Of a stretch of 64,000 nt of DNA, positions 10,021 through 21,926 are shown in pieces. A model generated the notes under the pieces. That model ran no database searches. It had not been told where the DNA came from and saw only the letters and a program-made list of their open reading frames with translations. A program made the position numbers and the translations under genes. Origin of the DNA: Hysterium pulicare CBS 123377 (Eukaryota; Ascomycota; Dothideomycetes; Hysteriales; Hysteriaceae); the NCBI GenBank assembly GCA_000467715.1, contig AJFK01000093.1, forward strand, positions 124,001-188,000, read 5' to 3'. How positions within the stretch are numbered: position 1 is the stretch's first letter; each line of letters opens with the position of its first letter.

Positions 10021-12386
10021 CTATACCTTTAGCCCTGCAGAACGCAAGAACATCTGGCGCCGGTCCTCGGCCTCGCGAATAATTTCTGCAGAGAGCCGGA
10101 GGCTTGGTGCAAGATGAGCGTATCGTTCGATTTCAAGGACGACATCGTCGATGATGATGTCCATCTGATGTGGTGGTGGGAGGAGCGCGGATAGCGACGG
10201 TGACATAGTTGCGCCCATGACGAGCAGAGTTTGAGAAACAATTCTAGGACGGTTAGTCTGACTCATGATTTCTCGGGGGAAGGTTGCTTACGAGAGTGCT
10301 CCTTGCCATAGATAGGGGAGATGGCCGGCATGGCTGAATCTTTCGTCAGTAGTGCAACGGGTTAGATTGTATATATGCTTGGCTTACTGCGCGGTGATGT
10401 GCTCCAATTGTCTAATGCAAGCTTCAAGGCACTTCCTACAATTCTCCTGGACGTTCGGGTCCAGCGCTGCGGTCTCATCATTTAGGACGGCCAGAATGTA
10501 TGGTCGAAAGATGATGGTACGACATGCGAAATATCGTAACCTCAAGACTGTCTGGACCGGACTGGAGAGTGGTACCCTGCTGTGAGGGAATTGTACAGGA
10601 AGCGGCAATCCCTCATACCATTGCGTCAATTGATAATCCAATTCGGCGACCAATGGCTCTAATTGTGCTGTTGATGTCATGGGCGATGTTTTGGAGTATA
10701 TGAGGTGGCTCACGCGATTGAGCAGCCGGCGGAGTGCGATCTCAGCGAGGAAATACCAGAGTTCGTCCCGTCCCACGGCCTCTTCACCTTCATCTTCAAA
10801 CCCTCCGGGTAGACCAACTGTCTCCTCAAATTGGACAATACCAGAGTGTGGGAGATCGAGTTCTGCAAGCAGATCACTGCAGCGTAGGGTTTTGTTAGTA
10901 AACGACTGTCTGGAAGCTTTGAGCAGTCACATACCTTTCGAAGAGCAAGGCATTCCAGTACACCCTCTCACTGAGCTCTTTTGCATGGGGTGGTAGCCTC
11001 CCTGGGGCACTCAATAGTAATTGCAACTTCATGCTCGTACTGGTCAGGAGATTCCATGCCTCCAATGGTCGGACAATGTAGAACAAGTAGGCCGATGCTA
11101 GGATCTGACATTGTGCGGAGAGCATATTGTTTCTCGTCATCAGGTTTGGTAGAAGCGCCCAAGCCGCTGCAAAGTATGTTAACCCGGGAGGATCCTTATC
11201 TGTTGGTTGCTGAGAGATGCTTCCCGCGCTTCCAGCATGTCCCAATGCCAGAACCAGAAGTACGATGCAACTTTCAGGGCCCTCTCGAAATCCATGAGAA
11301 AGAGCGATACGGTAATAGCTCGTCCAATTGTGCGGATTGACGCACGCATACCATACATTGACTCGCTCAAAAAATGCCTGTACATAAGCTCCAGTATTTG
11401 ACAAGTCCAAACTTAACGAGGTGCCGAGACTAAGGGGCTCGCGTGCCATCTCCAATTGCAGAAGCACCTGCGGATCGTATGGTCGAGAAACCAAGTCTCT
11501 GATCATCGGCCATTGTAGAAGATGTAAAGCTGGTGTCGTATGGATTTTTGGCATTGTGGAAATGTTCGAAGTGTTGGTCCAAGTGCCAAGACCGTTCAGC
11601 GGCGGGATCATACCGAGAGCAGAGAGGTTTCCCGTGCTACGTGCCAGCAGCTCGTCATTGGTACTATTACTTGCTGCCGGCGAATGTGTAGCAAGTGCCA
11701 GTCCGTTCGCCAAATTCGTTTGAAGGAGACCTTCAATGCGGTTCAAATGCTCGAGGATGAGCTTGTCGCCTGCGTCGAGCTTGATTCCAGGTTCCCTATA
11801 CACACATTCCGCATTGAGTTCCGTACAGAGTCGGCATTTGGGTCGTGATCCGTCGCACCGAGACTTTCTGGATCGACAGATTTCGCACTGAGAATTCGTT
11901 AGTGTGTTAGACATTGGTAGATCATTATAAATGCAATACCGCAATTGTTGCCCGCCTGCGGGGATAGTCAATTGTATCCGTACTGGGTCGCTTCTTCGTG
12001 TTTGTACGGTTGTCGCCATTGCTGGTCGGGGCTCCATTGGGTTGAGGCGGTGCGTCATTGGAGAATTCACGATCGGTTGAGGAGTTAGACATATTGCGGG
12101 GTCTCTTCTTGAAGCTCCCATTCAGTATGCCGTTTCCCGAGTAAAATCCATTCGGGGACTCTAGCAGATGCGGAGACTTGAGAGTTGATTTCAGGACAAA
12201 GTTGCTTGCGTCCGGAAGAGTGGAAAGGTTAAGGCAGAAGGAGTCCCGCGGGAAGTGTCCATTGGTCGTTGCTGCTGACACGGGACTAACATCTGGGGAT
12301 GGAGTGACGCCCGCCATGATTGGTGGACGGAGGTACGGCGGCCGGGGAATGCTGCACGTCGAAGTGGCTGCGGCGTGCTCTTCCAA
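10021..12386 (-). CDS. Zn2Cys6 transcription factor with fungal MHR domain
   Basis: Putative nuclear DNA-binding regulator. Five exons (12386-11940, 11887-10935, 10876-10388, 10333-10292, 10243-10021) give 717 residues in one frame. A disordered Ser/Asn/Pro-rich N-terminus leads into basic PRRRATIA and a complete zinc cluster: C150, C153, C160, C167, C170, C177 (CX2CX6CX6CX2CX6C). The first intron falls exactly before C150. A short linker and dimerisation-like helix (DKLILEHLNRIEGLLQ) follow, then a fungal-specific middle homology region (~290-560) with YRIALSHGFREGPESCIVLL and DLLAELDLPHSGIVQFEE, and a helical C-terminal tail. The target genes cannot be told from the sequence; neighbours show no metabolic cluster. 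Start 12386 is the first ATG of the open frame; MAGVTPSPDVS 23 residues later is an alternative. Confidence 0.9.
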
Positions 12387-12458
12387 CAGACGGCAGCTAA
12401 ACTAACGTGAAAGCTAAGCTGGATCTCCAGGTATCGTGCAAAGATTGAGAAGGCTTTG

Positions 12459-12488
12459 GGGGTGACACGCTCCGATAGACTGAGAGGG
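12459..12488 (-). repeat. TCCGATAGACTG motif, copy 1
   Basis: Plus-strand core TCCGATAGACTG (12471-12482), preceded by TGGGGGTGACA. Matches 13990-14019 at roughly 23 of 30 positions, with nearly all differences transitions. The orientation is arbitrary. Confidence 0.5.
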
Positions 12489-13989
12489 AGGGTACGTTGG
12501 ATGATAATCCGGCGGGATGGGCGACGAGCAAATGTATATATCGATATAGACCACTAAGGCCCTTCCTAGTGCTACTCCCAAAACCAGAACGAGATGAACG
12601 CCGCGATGAGGGGGGCAGGGCACCTGGATGACTCCACATCTCGCTCCAGATAATCATAACGTCGTTTGAGAAGGCTGCAGGGTGCAGGGAGATGACCACC
12701 AGGTTCGTCACGACACCATGATTGAGAGCCCTCGCCTGGCACTCAACATAAATTGGCCTGAGCCGTTGTTGGAGCAGCGCTTGGTGGAGAAACACCTGGT
12801 GGCGGTGGCAGCCACACGCCGGCGGATATGAGTCGACTTGACCGCGTACAGGACTGTTCGCAGCGAGCACGGGGCAGAAATGACCAAATCATGCTTAGGT
12901 GAGGGTAGAAGCGAGGTTGTCTCTTTGCTTGTCCCGTGGTGATGCGAGGCCGCGCGATACAGGCTAATTTCCACCGCGATCTTATGGCAGCGAGCTATGG
13001 CTGGGCGTGTAAGGGCATGGCCGTTGAGATCAGCGGAGGGCTGGCATTGGACCTGCAGAAAAGCCCACGGTTTAGCAGCAGGGTGCTAAGATTCCAGTAC
13101 AACCATTGAGGATAAATTGAGCCAAGGCACCGCTGTATCAGTCGACGCTACTCACGACATATGACAGGCTCTTCGTACCTTCCATGCGTCAAAGCTGATA
13201 TATCTTTGCTGCCCAAGTGCTGGCTGCAAGGGTTTGCCCTGGTCATGGAAGCCTTGGAAGCCGTGGAAAGTGTGGAGTGCAGTATCTGGGGTAGAGAGCC
13301 AGTTGGCTGCCAGTGGCCCGCCTCAACCTCCGCTGGACAAGCTCCGAGCTATCGCCAGTTCAGAACGCTGCTGCAGCTCTCATAAGGTGGTCGCCGCTAT
13401 CCTGGCCGTCGGCCTCAAGATTGTGACCACTAACCTCGTTGGCGTCGGCGGACTGTCTCCGCAACAATCAAAAGAGCAACCTCTGCTGGCCATGTGCCGT
13501 GACTTACAAATACAAGTGTATGCGAGCGTCACTGCGCTGAAGGGAACCTGAAGACTGGGTCGTCGAGAGCTGTCTTTGGATAATGCGCGGGCAATCGTGG
13601 CGCTTCTAGAAAAATCCTTTATCACGCCTATCAAGCCTCTCAGCCTGCACGTCACGGCGGCTATCGCTGGTACCGCCTCTCTTCCGCGCCACACTGGCAA
13701 GGATGCGCCTAATTGATCTTGATAGCTACGTTACACAAGTCTAGGATGATCCCGTACTGTGATGGATTGGGATTTCGTTCTTCGAGATCCACCTCAAATC
13801 GCCCCAGCGGATGTGGCTCCCCCAAAGAATGATAGGCAAACCCGAATCTGCGTCCAATTCACTTGAAGACGCAAAGCACTAAGGATCCGTCGCTAAATAG
13901 ATGCATCCATTGCGGGATGGCGCACGGAAGAACGGGAAATAATCCTCCTACGAGTCCTATGTCAAAGAGTTTTCTAGCAGACTGGTATC

Positions 13990-14019
13990 TGGGGGTGATG
14001 CATTCCGATCGACTGAGGA
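13990..14019 (-). repeat. TCCGATAGACTG motif, copy 2
   Basis: Core TCCGATCGACTG (14004-14015), preceded by TGGGGGTGATGCAT. Lies about 90 bp from copy 3 in the same orientation. Confidence 0.5.
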
Positions 14020-14074
14020 GGCCGCACAAAGCAGCCACAGCGTTCCGTTCCTGGTTGTGTTACGATAATGCAGC

Positions 14075-14105
14075 AGGGGCATGATCACATTCCGATAGAC
14101 TGGGC
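14075..14105 (-). repeat. TCCGATAGACTG motif, copy 3
   Basis: Contains the core TCCGATAGACTG, preceded by GGGGCATGATCACAT. The left half is more diverged from copies 1 and 2, but the 12-base core is identical to copy 1. Confidence 0.45.
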
Positions 14106-15264
14106 AATAGAATGTTCTCTCTCGTACAGTAATATTAACTCCATGTTGAATGGCTGAATATCCTAGGCCTAATGAAGAATTCTCATAATGGATAGTTATT
14201 GTGGCAAGTCTCCTTGGTCTTCGAGAACAGGAATGGAACGATTTCCAGAAGATCGGCCGAATCAGGACATCATCTAACAATCTCAAAACTGTTTTGCATC
14301 CAATTATACAACATTCGTGCCCTCAGTAAAGTGTATAAATGGATCGGCAAAATGACTAATGTCTTCTAGAACATGAGCATTGACTGACGGAGCTATTTTG
14401 GTCTACATGTAAATGGCGGATGGTGCGCAGAGTTACGTGGAAAGGTTGCGTCAACATTAATAGAGATGCGTATAGATGAGACAGCTCGGGATTGCATTGT
14501 GAGAAGGAGACCTATGAGACTATGTCCCTTAGTTGATTTCCTCTCGTTGACGGTGTATTTCATGTTCAAATAGATGAAGGTTCGGAGTGCGATTCGGCAA
14601 TTCAACACTGGCGTCAAAATTCGTCGTTTTCGGATGATCGGTTTGTGCCTACCACCTTCTTCACTGTCAGTCCACGAAGCCAACCTAGACTTGAGGGAAG
14701 ACTTTAAAGCAAATTGTTGTCTCCGAAATAATTCGGAAACTAGCATATGAAGTAGAAAAAAATATTCGGGAAAGGTGAGGCTTGTACTGCCATTGAAGGT
14801 CGGTAGTACGGCGAATAATGATACCCATCGTGCACGAGGATGCAAAGTCGAACCTAGTAAGGGACTTTTGATGAAAGGAATATCAACACCTCGGTAGTTT
14901 ACCCTGGTGACATGGACAGAGTAGAACGCGATACCTACGTCAAAGCGCATGTTAATTTGTCAGTATTTGGAAACGGCCAGATGAGAAAACTGGAGGAACG
15001 ACAATGACAAAGCGGATTTAATATTTTAGCGAGAAGGCAGCATTCGAATACAGTGGAAACCAAAGCCCTTCCGCGATTGCCAATAGAAGCTCTTGGGCGA
15101 CTCTTTCTTGCAATGAATCAAACGCAGAAATCCGTATGGCAGCTGGCCTCTTTGCAGCAAACCAGACTCAGGCAGTTTGCCCATCAGCAAACAACTATCT
15201 CGGATGATCGCTTTTCAAGCTGTACGAGTGTAACTGAAAGTAATTGACCTTTCTGCATACATAG

Positions 15265-15872
15265 GTGCAGGAGGCACCCGACAACTTGGCAAGACGACAG
15301 CCAGAACTCCATCCAGCGCATCAACTTTTCAGTCAAGCACTGAGCCTCAGAGAGTAGCCATGAAGCACTCGGACGAAGCACACTCAACAAATGCCAGTGT
15401 AAGCTTACTCTGGAGACCAAATGCTTCAGCATATACTAATACGGGTATGAACGGGACAAAGCCGAAGAGTGAGAACAGCGGAAAGACGTCTGAGTCATCC
15501 TCAGAGAAGGCAAATGGCGACGACGATATGGGAATCATTCCTCATGCCGATTCAGCAGGCTCGATGACCAAGGAGCTTGTTGTTGGTGTCGAAACAGCGG
15601 TCAAGGATGTGGTGAACTGGACGGGTAAAAAACTTGAGAATCTGAAGGACGAACAGGATGACAGTCTCGGGCCGTATGGTTCATCGGCAACATGTGCACC
15701 AAGCGACCTTGACCCTATTGCGAGTGGAGGTCTTCCGGGCTTGCCGCTACAGGACACGAGCAAAGCCATCAACAGCGAGAAGGTGGATGAAGTGAAACAC
15801 GACAAGAGTTCTGTCTCATCTGGACTTGACAAAGAAGACTCGGATCCGGAGAAGACTACAAAACATGATTGA
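15265..15872 (+). CDS. putative acidic, Ser/Lys-rich disordered protein
   Basis: An open frame runs from a CATAG acceptor-like site at 15264 through ATG 15360 to the stop at 15870-15872. From 15360 it encodes 170 residues, hydrophilic and low in complexity (runs of Ser, Glu, Asp, Lys), with one amphipathic segment MTKELVVGVETAVKDVVNWT at about residues 63-82. The codons before 15360 (AGGTRQLGKTTARTPSSAST) are also open and protein-like, so a first exon may lie upstream; an open frame from 15053 ending near 15217-15224 could join in phase across a 43-nt intron, which is shorter than usual. No family is recognised. Either a small intrinsically disordered protein or a chance frame. Confidence 0.4.
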
Positions 15873-16687
15873 TAGAGTCATGGAAAGCATGGAAACCTGG
15901 ACTGAACCAAGGGCGGCAACAGGGAGTCGGTGATTGCGGTATGAATTGGGTTCTGCTGTGCGTGTATGTACGTAACCAAGGGCTGGGACAGTCGTCGGGC
16001 GGTATCTAACAGATCTTGCAAGGACTCGGCGCTGCCATATGCTATTCAACGCAAGTACTTGGTACGCAGTATCAAGATGTTGTGACGGTTCTTGGGAGTA
16101 TTGAACGCAGGGGTGCGCGTAATAGGTGCGCACCCAACGCGGGCTGTAGACCGCTAAACTGAATATGGATAGCTTCACATGGCAGCCTTCTCATGTCTAA
16201 CCTCCAAAAATCTGACCTTTGCTGACTTGCGTGAATCTGACCATCGCAAGGACATTCGAGTTCTTCAAAAGGCCTGAACGACTCACTTACCTGCGCTCCT
16301 TCTAATTCTAAGTATCGTACCATAGACTACTTGTCCCTGCTGTCTCATTGTCACTCACGATAGCTTGGTATACATAGCCCCTTCTTCCCCATAAACTCGC
16401 ATTCATCGGTCCATACGGAGCGCACACAGCTTCGAAACGTGGAAATATCTTGTATTCTAAGCTACTTAATATGGTGATAAGCTTTCTGCAATGTCGTTCC
16501 GTCCGTGGCCTTTCAGTTTGGAAGGTCTCCGTGCTTGCCATTTGCGGTAGCTTCAGCCACGAGCGACCCCGATAGATATCCTTCACCTCCCTGACACTTT
16601 CTTCCTCAAACCACGATCCTTCAAGGAACTCTGCTTCTTTTCATTGTTGCCCCTGACTGGGGAAGTTAGTCCTTCGCTGCACTCGCA
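15873..16687. other. intergenic upstream of the PIG-L-type deacetylase gene
   Basis: About 800 nt without a recognisable gene. The final ~100 nt before 16688 are pyrimidine-rich, as in many fungal promoters and 5' leaders. Confidence 0.45.
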
Positions 16688-17843
16688 ATGAAACACCTCC
16701 TGTTCTCTCGTTCATCTACCCTGACGCTCTTCATTCTAACTACGCTAGCATGCCGAATTACCAAGGCCAGTAGCCTATCCAAGTATTGCACGGGGTAGCT
16801 ATATATCCCTGAAGCTTCAAGGCAGCCCAGTTATGTCGAGATACTGACGGTACTTAGTGGCTCGATATATTTCGTCGCCCACCCCGACGACGATCTGCTC
16901 TACCAGTCACCAGACCTCATCCATGATATCCGTGTGAGGCGATGCGTCACCACAGTCTATCTGACCTCAGGTGACCGCGGCAATCCTGGAAACTATTCGG
17001 AGTCCCGCGAGGCTGGAAATCAGGCTGCCTATGCATATACAGCTGGTGTCAGCAATACAACATGGGACGAAAACTATGCGCAAATCAGCCGCGAAAGCAT
17101 TCTCGTTCGAACACTGATCGAGCAGCCTCAAATCCAGAAATTCTGGCTTCGTCTCCCTCACGGAGCTGCTGACGGCCACGGATTCCCTTCGACTGGCAAT
17201 CAGTCCTTGACCTTGCTGTATCATGGTCACATCAAAACCATTGACGCAACGGATGGCACTGCATCATACACTGTCGAATCTCTCAAGGAGACAGTTGTTG
17301 AAATTTTGAACTTGACGCAACCTACGATTGTCAGAGTGCAGGATTACAAGAGCAACTTTCCCTCCAGAAGCAACAAAGACTCTGATCATGCGGACCACTT
17401 GGTATCAGCGAGACTTGTAAATGATGTCCTTGCGCTGAGTTCCGCTGCAAATGTGACGTTTATCGGGTGAGTGAAGCATCTCGGATCTCCAGTTTCCACA
17501 ATTTCCATCAGGAATATGTTGTCCGATTGCATAGTCTCTAATAAGTTTTCACAGTTACGGAGGCTGTCCAGTTGCCACCCTTCCCTCAACACTTAACACA
17601 AGCTCAGCAGACTTTGCCGACAAAGTGAATGCGTTCTTCACTTATGCGCCATACGACCACCAAGTGGTGAGGTTTACCTATTGTAACCCAATCCTGGAAC
17701 AAACAACAGGCTAAAATCTCTCACTCTAGTGCCAGACTTACGCCGAATGCGTTGCTGCTGCCGAGGCAGAGACAGTCAGAGTATATGGAGAAGATGAGAA
17801 ATGGTTTGTAGACTGGCTTCAACGGGAATACTACGTCAAGTAG
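16688..17843 (+). CDS. PIG-L family deacetylase (LmbE-like), probably secreted
   Basis: Zn-dependent N-deacetylase fold shared by GlcNAc-PI de-N-acetylase and LmbE-type enzymes. Four exons (16688-16794, 16858-17466, 17555-17666, 17730-17843) give 313 residues. The N-terminus (MKHLLFSRSSTLTLFILTTL, then ACRITKAS) is a signal peptide or anchor. The metal-binding motif is AHPDDD with H44, D46 and D47, followed by LTSGDRGNPGNYSESREAGN; the second metal histidine region is SDHADHLVSARLV. Several NXT/NXS sites suggest passage through the ER. The sequence resembles extracellular fungal and bacterial PIG-L deacetylases more than the ER enzyme of GPI synthesis, which is shorter and has AHPDDE; the physiological substrate is therefore unknown. 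All three introns (63, 88, 63 nt) keep phase, and the last exon ends QREYYVK. Confidence 0.85.
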
Positions 17844-18263
17844 GACCGATGATCCTATGCGTGAGCAGGTCTCGAAATGAGCGAGATGATACACCACGTA
17901 GGGAAATGAAGGTGCCAATAAAGCCTATGTGGGCTTCAAATGCATGGATTTCGTTTTCTCGCATAGTTATGTTTAGTATTTAGTTCGTCATAATAAAATG
18001 GAATTCATGTGTACGGAAGACTTCCAAATAGTCACGTGTTTCGCGATTGGGTCGTGATTTTCGCCGCATTCAGCCGAACTTCTTTGATGGGTTTTGCTCA
18101 AACAACACAACTCCTTCACGGCCTCAATCATTCACCTTGATGCCTTCTGCGTATCTCCGAAGTCCAGTCCGTGCTTTGTTATGATTTGACTCTTGGTCGA
18201 GGGCTTTGCCTATGTTAATACTCCAGGATTCTTCTTTGAACCTACACAAATAACAACCTCCTG
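17844..18263. promoter_or_regulatory. MAD1 upstream region with CACGTG and CCAAT elements
   Basis: The 420 bp between the deacetylase and MAD1 contain CACGTG at 18033-18038 (a bHLH/Cbf1-type site) and an inverted CCAAT box (ATTGG) at 18046-18050, roughly 215-230 bp before the MAD1 start. The motifs are seen; their use is inferred. Confidence 0.4.
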
Positions 18264-20428
18264 ATGGCGGCTGCGCGAAATCAAAATCTACCTACCTATG
18301 ATTTTCTGACTGGTGCAGCGTCACCCCCTCCGCCGCCGTTACGCGAGCCATTGCGCGCTTCACAAGCTATCAGAAGTCATGCAGATCCCGCCAACGAGGA
18401 TTTGCGGGCGCAGCTTAACACCCTGCAGTATGAATTGGATACACTGAAGCAGGAGCGCGAGCTGGCCAAGCTGCAACATCAACAGGAAATACGAGATATC
18501 CAAAACAAGGCAGAGGTAGACTTCAGGCGCGCGCAGGTACGCATTCCACCTGTCGTAATTGCATTGAGTTGTTTATTCTGATATCTTCTCAGGCTTCTGA
18601 ATTCTCAAGCAAAGCCGCGTCCGTCAAATACGATACGCTTATTCGCGAGCTACAGGAAACTCAAACGCGAAATACGAACGAAAAACAAGAGCTCGAGCGC
18701 AGGTTGCGCAATTCACAGGAAAAGGCCCAACAGTTACAAGAGGAGAGCGATGAGGCGAAGGAAGATTTGGCAACCACACAAAGGGAGAATGAGCACAGAT
18801 ATAATGGCCTCCAGACGGAGTACAAAGCTCTCAAAGCTTCAGTCGATGAAATACGGGCGGATTTGGATGCAAAGATCAATGCCCTCCAGATAGCGCAAAG
18901 AAAGCTTACCCGGAAAGAGGCTGAGGTTGGCGAGCTGGAAAGTGAGGTCTTGCGGCTCAAAGCACAGACAGGCGATTCTGACACCCTGGCTGTAATCAAG
19001 AGGGAGCTTTCAGAGCAGGTCACTCACATTAAGAAGCTGGAGGCATTGAACCGAGAACAACATGCGGAGATCAAACAACACCGCAAGCTTCACAAGAGTA
19101 TTGAGGTCGTAGAAGAAGAGAAGAGAGCTTTGGAAGCTAAAGTACGCATGATGAATGATCTACGAAGGGAGTTGAGCGAGTCACAATTGAGGAGGCAGGT
19201 ACTGGAGGACGAGAAGAGATCATGGACTACATATCTCGAGAGCGAATCTTCTTCACAAGGAGAATTGCAATTCGAGACCCCCGAGGACCTTGCGCGAGCA
19301 TTCATTCAGGAAAGGATTGAGACGGCCACTCTTACACAGAAGATAGGGGCAATACAGCCCGAGCTGACTGTGAAGGATGAGAATATTCAAGCGTTGGAGA
19401 ACGAGAAGGCCAAACTTTCAGCAGAGATCCAAAAGCTGCGGGTGTCTGGAGGCACCGGAGACAGTAAAGCCAAAGCCAGGCTTGAGAGGCAGAAATCACT
19501 GGCAACGAAAGAGGTGGAGTACCTTCGCGCCCAACTTAAAACCTTCGATATCGAAGAAAGCGAGATGAAACCGGAAAACTTTGACCTCGCTAAATCTAAG
19601 AGGATTGAAGAGCTCGAAGAACTAGTCGACGAATATCGCAAAGAAGTAGAGACGCTCCATAAAGACCTCTCCACAACAGAGCAACCCGCACCCACCCCTC
19701 TCGTTGCAGGCCAGAAGCGTCCTCATGAAGACTCAGAGAACGACGAGCGTCTCGGTGAACTACGTCGCAAGAACCGCAAACTTCAAGAAGACCTCGGTAC
19801 ACTTCAGAAACGCAATACAGTCCTCGAAACAGACCTCAAAGCCCACTCAAGCCAGCTCACATCCCTAAAGTCCTCCTCACGTACCCGCATCCTCGAGCTT
19901 CGTTCGAACCCCACCTCCGATGCTGAATCCCTCAAACTCAGCACCGTGAAGACCCTCCGCGAATCCAACGCAGCCCTCCTCGCACGTCTCGAAGGCGCCG
20001 CCGCCCCTTCCGATTCCGTCCCTCTCGCCACCCTCAACTCCTCCCGTGCCGAAATCGCCGAGCTGGCACACACGGTCGCGGAGCGCGAGAAACGCATCAA
20101 ACGACTCAAACAGATCTGGACGGCCAAGTCCCACGAGTTCCGAGAAGCGGTCGCCTCGATACTAGGCTGGGATCTAGAATTCATGCCCAATGGCCGCGTT
20201 CGGGTCAAGTCCATGTTCAACGATGAGGGTGAAGAGAGTGGGGAGAAGAGTATTGTGTTTGATGGGGAGAATGGGACTATGAAGGTTAGTGGAGGCCCGC
20301 AAAGCGCGTTTGCACATGAAATTAGGGATTTAATTACCTTTTGGGTAGAGGAGAGGAAGGATATTCCTTGCTTTTTAGCAGCTATGACTTTGGAGTTTTG
20401 GGAGAAGAAAGATAGTAGAAGGTCCTGA
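18264..20428 (+). CDS. MAD1: spindle assembly checkpoint protein Mad1
   Basis: Coiled-coil kinetochore and nuclear-pore protein that recruits Mad2 to unattached kinetochores. Two exons (18264-18536, 18593-20428; 56-nt intron) give 702 residues. After a short Pro-rich N-terminus with LPTYDFLTG, residues ~45-560 form an almost continuous coiled coil (long runs of Glu, Lys, Gln with heptad Leu). The C-terminal ~110 residues match the conserved Mad1 globular head: RLKQIWTAKSHEFREAVASI, then LGWDLEFMPNGRVRVKSMF, and near the end EIRDLITFWVEERKDIPCFL followed by AAMTLEFWEKK. That tail makes the assignment firm against other coiled-coil proteins. The 3' third of the gene has more C-ending codons than the 5' part. 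The gene ends tail-to-tail with the F-box-like gene. Confidence 0.93.
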
Positions 20429-20689
20429 TTTGGGTTAGGAGTGATTTTGGATACTTCCGTGTAATACGTAGGGTACTGCAGTACTAATCACGTTTGAGCT
20501 TTGGGAAAAGGATTGAAGTGAGTTCGCCCCTGCGAAAGCGAGGTTCATTATGAGAATGGATCAAGTCTAGTTATGGGTACCTAGACTTTAACTAAAAGTA
20601 CACTATCTTAATCCAGAATCCCTCCATTTAGGTATCTTAATACTGTCTTAATGATCCCACCTCCGTTCAACAGCGTATCCAGAACTAAT

Positions 20690-21397
20690 TCAAGCCTCTC
20701 CCCCAGGAGCCTCCTCTTTCATCACCTCCATAATTTCATCCTTGAACATGTCCATGCGCTCATAAGTCTCGTCAAAAAGTATCTTCTTCAACCCCTTTTG
20801 TTTCAGCTCCTTCAACACTTTCAAGATCTTCTCTCGCTGTGCGCTACCTTCCTGAAAGTATATGCCGTACATCCTTCTGTGGGGCTGTCGGAGATAGAGT
20901 GTAAGGCAGGTCATGCTGATGGGGAACGCAACTCTGAAGGAACTGAGATCAGGCAGGTCGACGAAGCCATGGCGGATGAGATCCCAATAGTGAGGCAGTT
21001 TGAGGCGCATATAGACGTGGTTCATGTCCGCGAACAGGAATCGGTTCTCTCCGTAAAGGACTGCGGCCGCTTCGTCGTGGATCTGCCGGCTGAGTTGAAG
21101 GACCTGCGCAAAGAGCGGCTTTTGGGCGGTACGGCGTTCGGTTCTGACGAGGTGAAGGTCTGGTCCTTGACGAAATAGGAAAATGTAAAATGATGTGGTC
21201 AACAGGTTCCGAAAGATCTCTAGACGCAGTTCTGGGGCAATGGCCAGCAGCTTTGATTTGCGCTCGTCGAACAACACTAAACGGAGGTGAGTACGGTATC
21301 ACGATGCTAAAGGAATGGTTTGGTTGCAGAGCTGGAGTGTGAGCTTACCTTCCAAAACACTACCTTCACCCTCTCCCACCTCCAGAACATCCTCCAT
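20690..21397 (-). CDS. F-box-like fungal protein
   Basis: Two exons, 21397-21349 and 21276-20690 (72-nt intron), give 211 residues. After an acidic start (MEDVLEVGEGEGSVLE) comes KLLAIAPELRLEIFRNLLTT, the short F-box-like motif common in large fungal families, which in bona fide F-boxes contacts Skp1 of SCF ubiquitin ligases. Next is VLQLSRQIHDEAAAVLYGEN, the usual second signature of this group (old surface features of 'LRxCRxIxxEAxxxLY'), then a helical, Lys-rich C-terminus. No substrate-binding repeats are visible, so the protein is short for an SCF receptor. Partner and substrate are unknown. It is divergent from the Myb-like gene 530 bp away. Confidence 0.8.
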
Positions 21398-21926
21398 CTT
21401 TTTTCCTAGAAGCCTTAAGCTGAGTTCTGAGAAAATGGTTAGATTGCTTTGCTTTGAGTGCCTTTGGAGACACAGTGTGGTGTGTGGTTGAGAGAGTGAG
21501 AGATCGTGCGCAGAGAGACTGAGAGCTGTCTTGGAGAGGAAAAGAAGAAGAAACAGAAACGTGAAAAGATTTGAGACAAGAGGGTTGACAATGAAAACAC
21601 GTCATACCAGAAACTGGAAGTGAAGGCAAGTTGAAAAGTGTGGCGTGACATCTTGAAGTCCGCCGCTTCACTTACCATGCGATCAAGTGAGGACTGCTGG
21701 ACCTGACCTCAATTTTCTATATCCGTCCCTCCAACAACAGTTCCAATTCTACTTACTACTCTCAACAACAAATCCTTTTGTCAACTCAACCGCAAGCAGA
21801 GTCTATCATTAAACAATAGAATAGTCTATCCACCCGGAGCAGTAAGTCTGAGACGTGGTGTAGCACATCCAAGGTCAATTCGGAAGATTGCTAACTGCTT
21901 GGTAGTACTCAGCATCATAATCAGCA
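21398..21926. other. divergent promoter region between F-box-like and Myb-like genes
   Basis: 529 bp between two divergent genes. It is pyrimidine-rich on the strand of the Myb-like gene in its last 200 bp. No repeats are noticed. Confidence 0.45.

Larger units (their letters stand above)
12387..15264. other. 2.9 kb gene-poor region
   Basis: Promoter side of the Zn2Cys6 gene followed by sequence without recognisable genes. It carries three copies of a ~27-30 bp motif (see repeat entries). A 185-codon open frame on the minus strand (14950-14393) has no detectable family features and is not called. Confidence 0.45.

Noticed and set aside
13234-13700. Overlapping open frames on both strands
   Set aside because: No family signature; the two strands cannot both be coding and neither shows convincing codon bias.
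14393-14950. 185-codon minus-strand frame
   Set aside because: Long for chance, but the translation has no recognisable motif, and neighbours and promoter context give no support.
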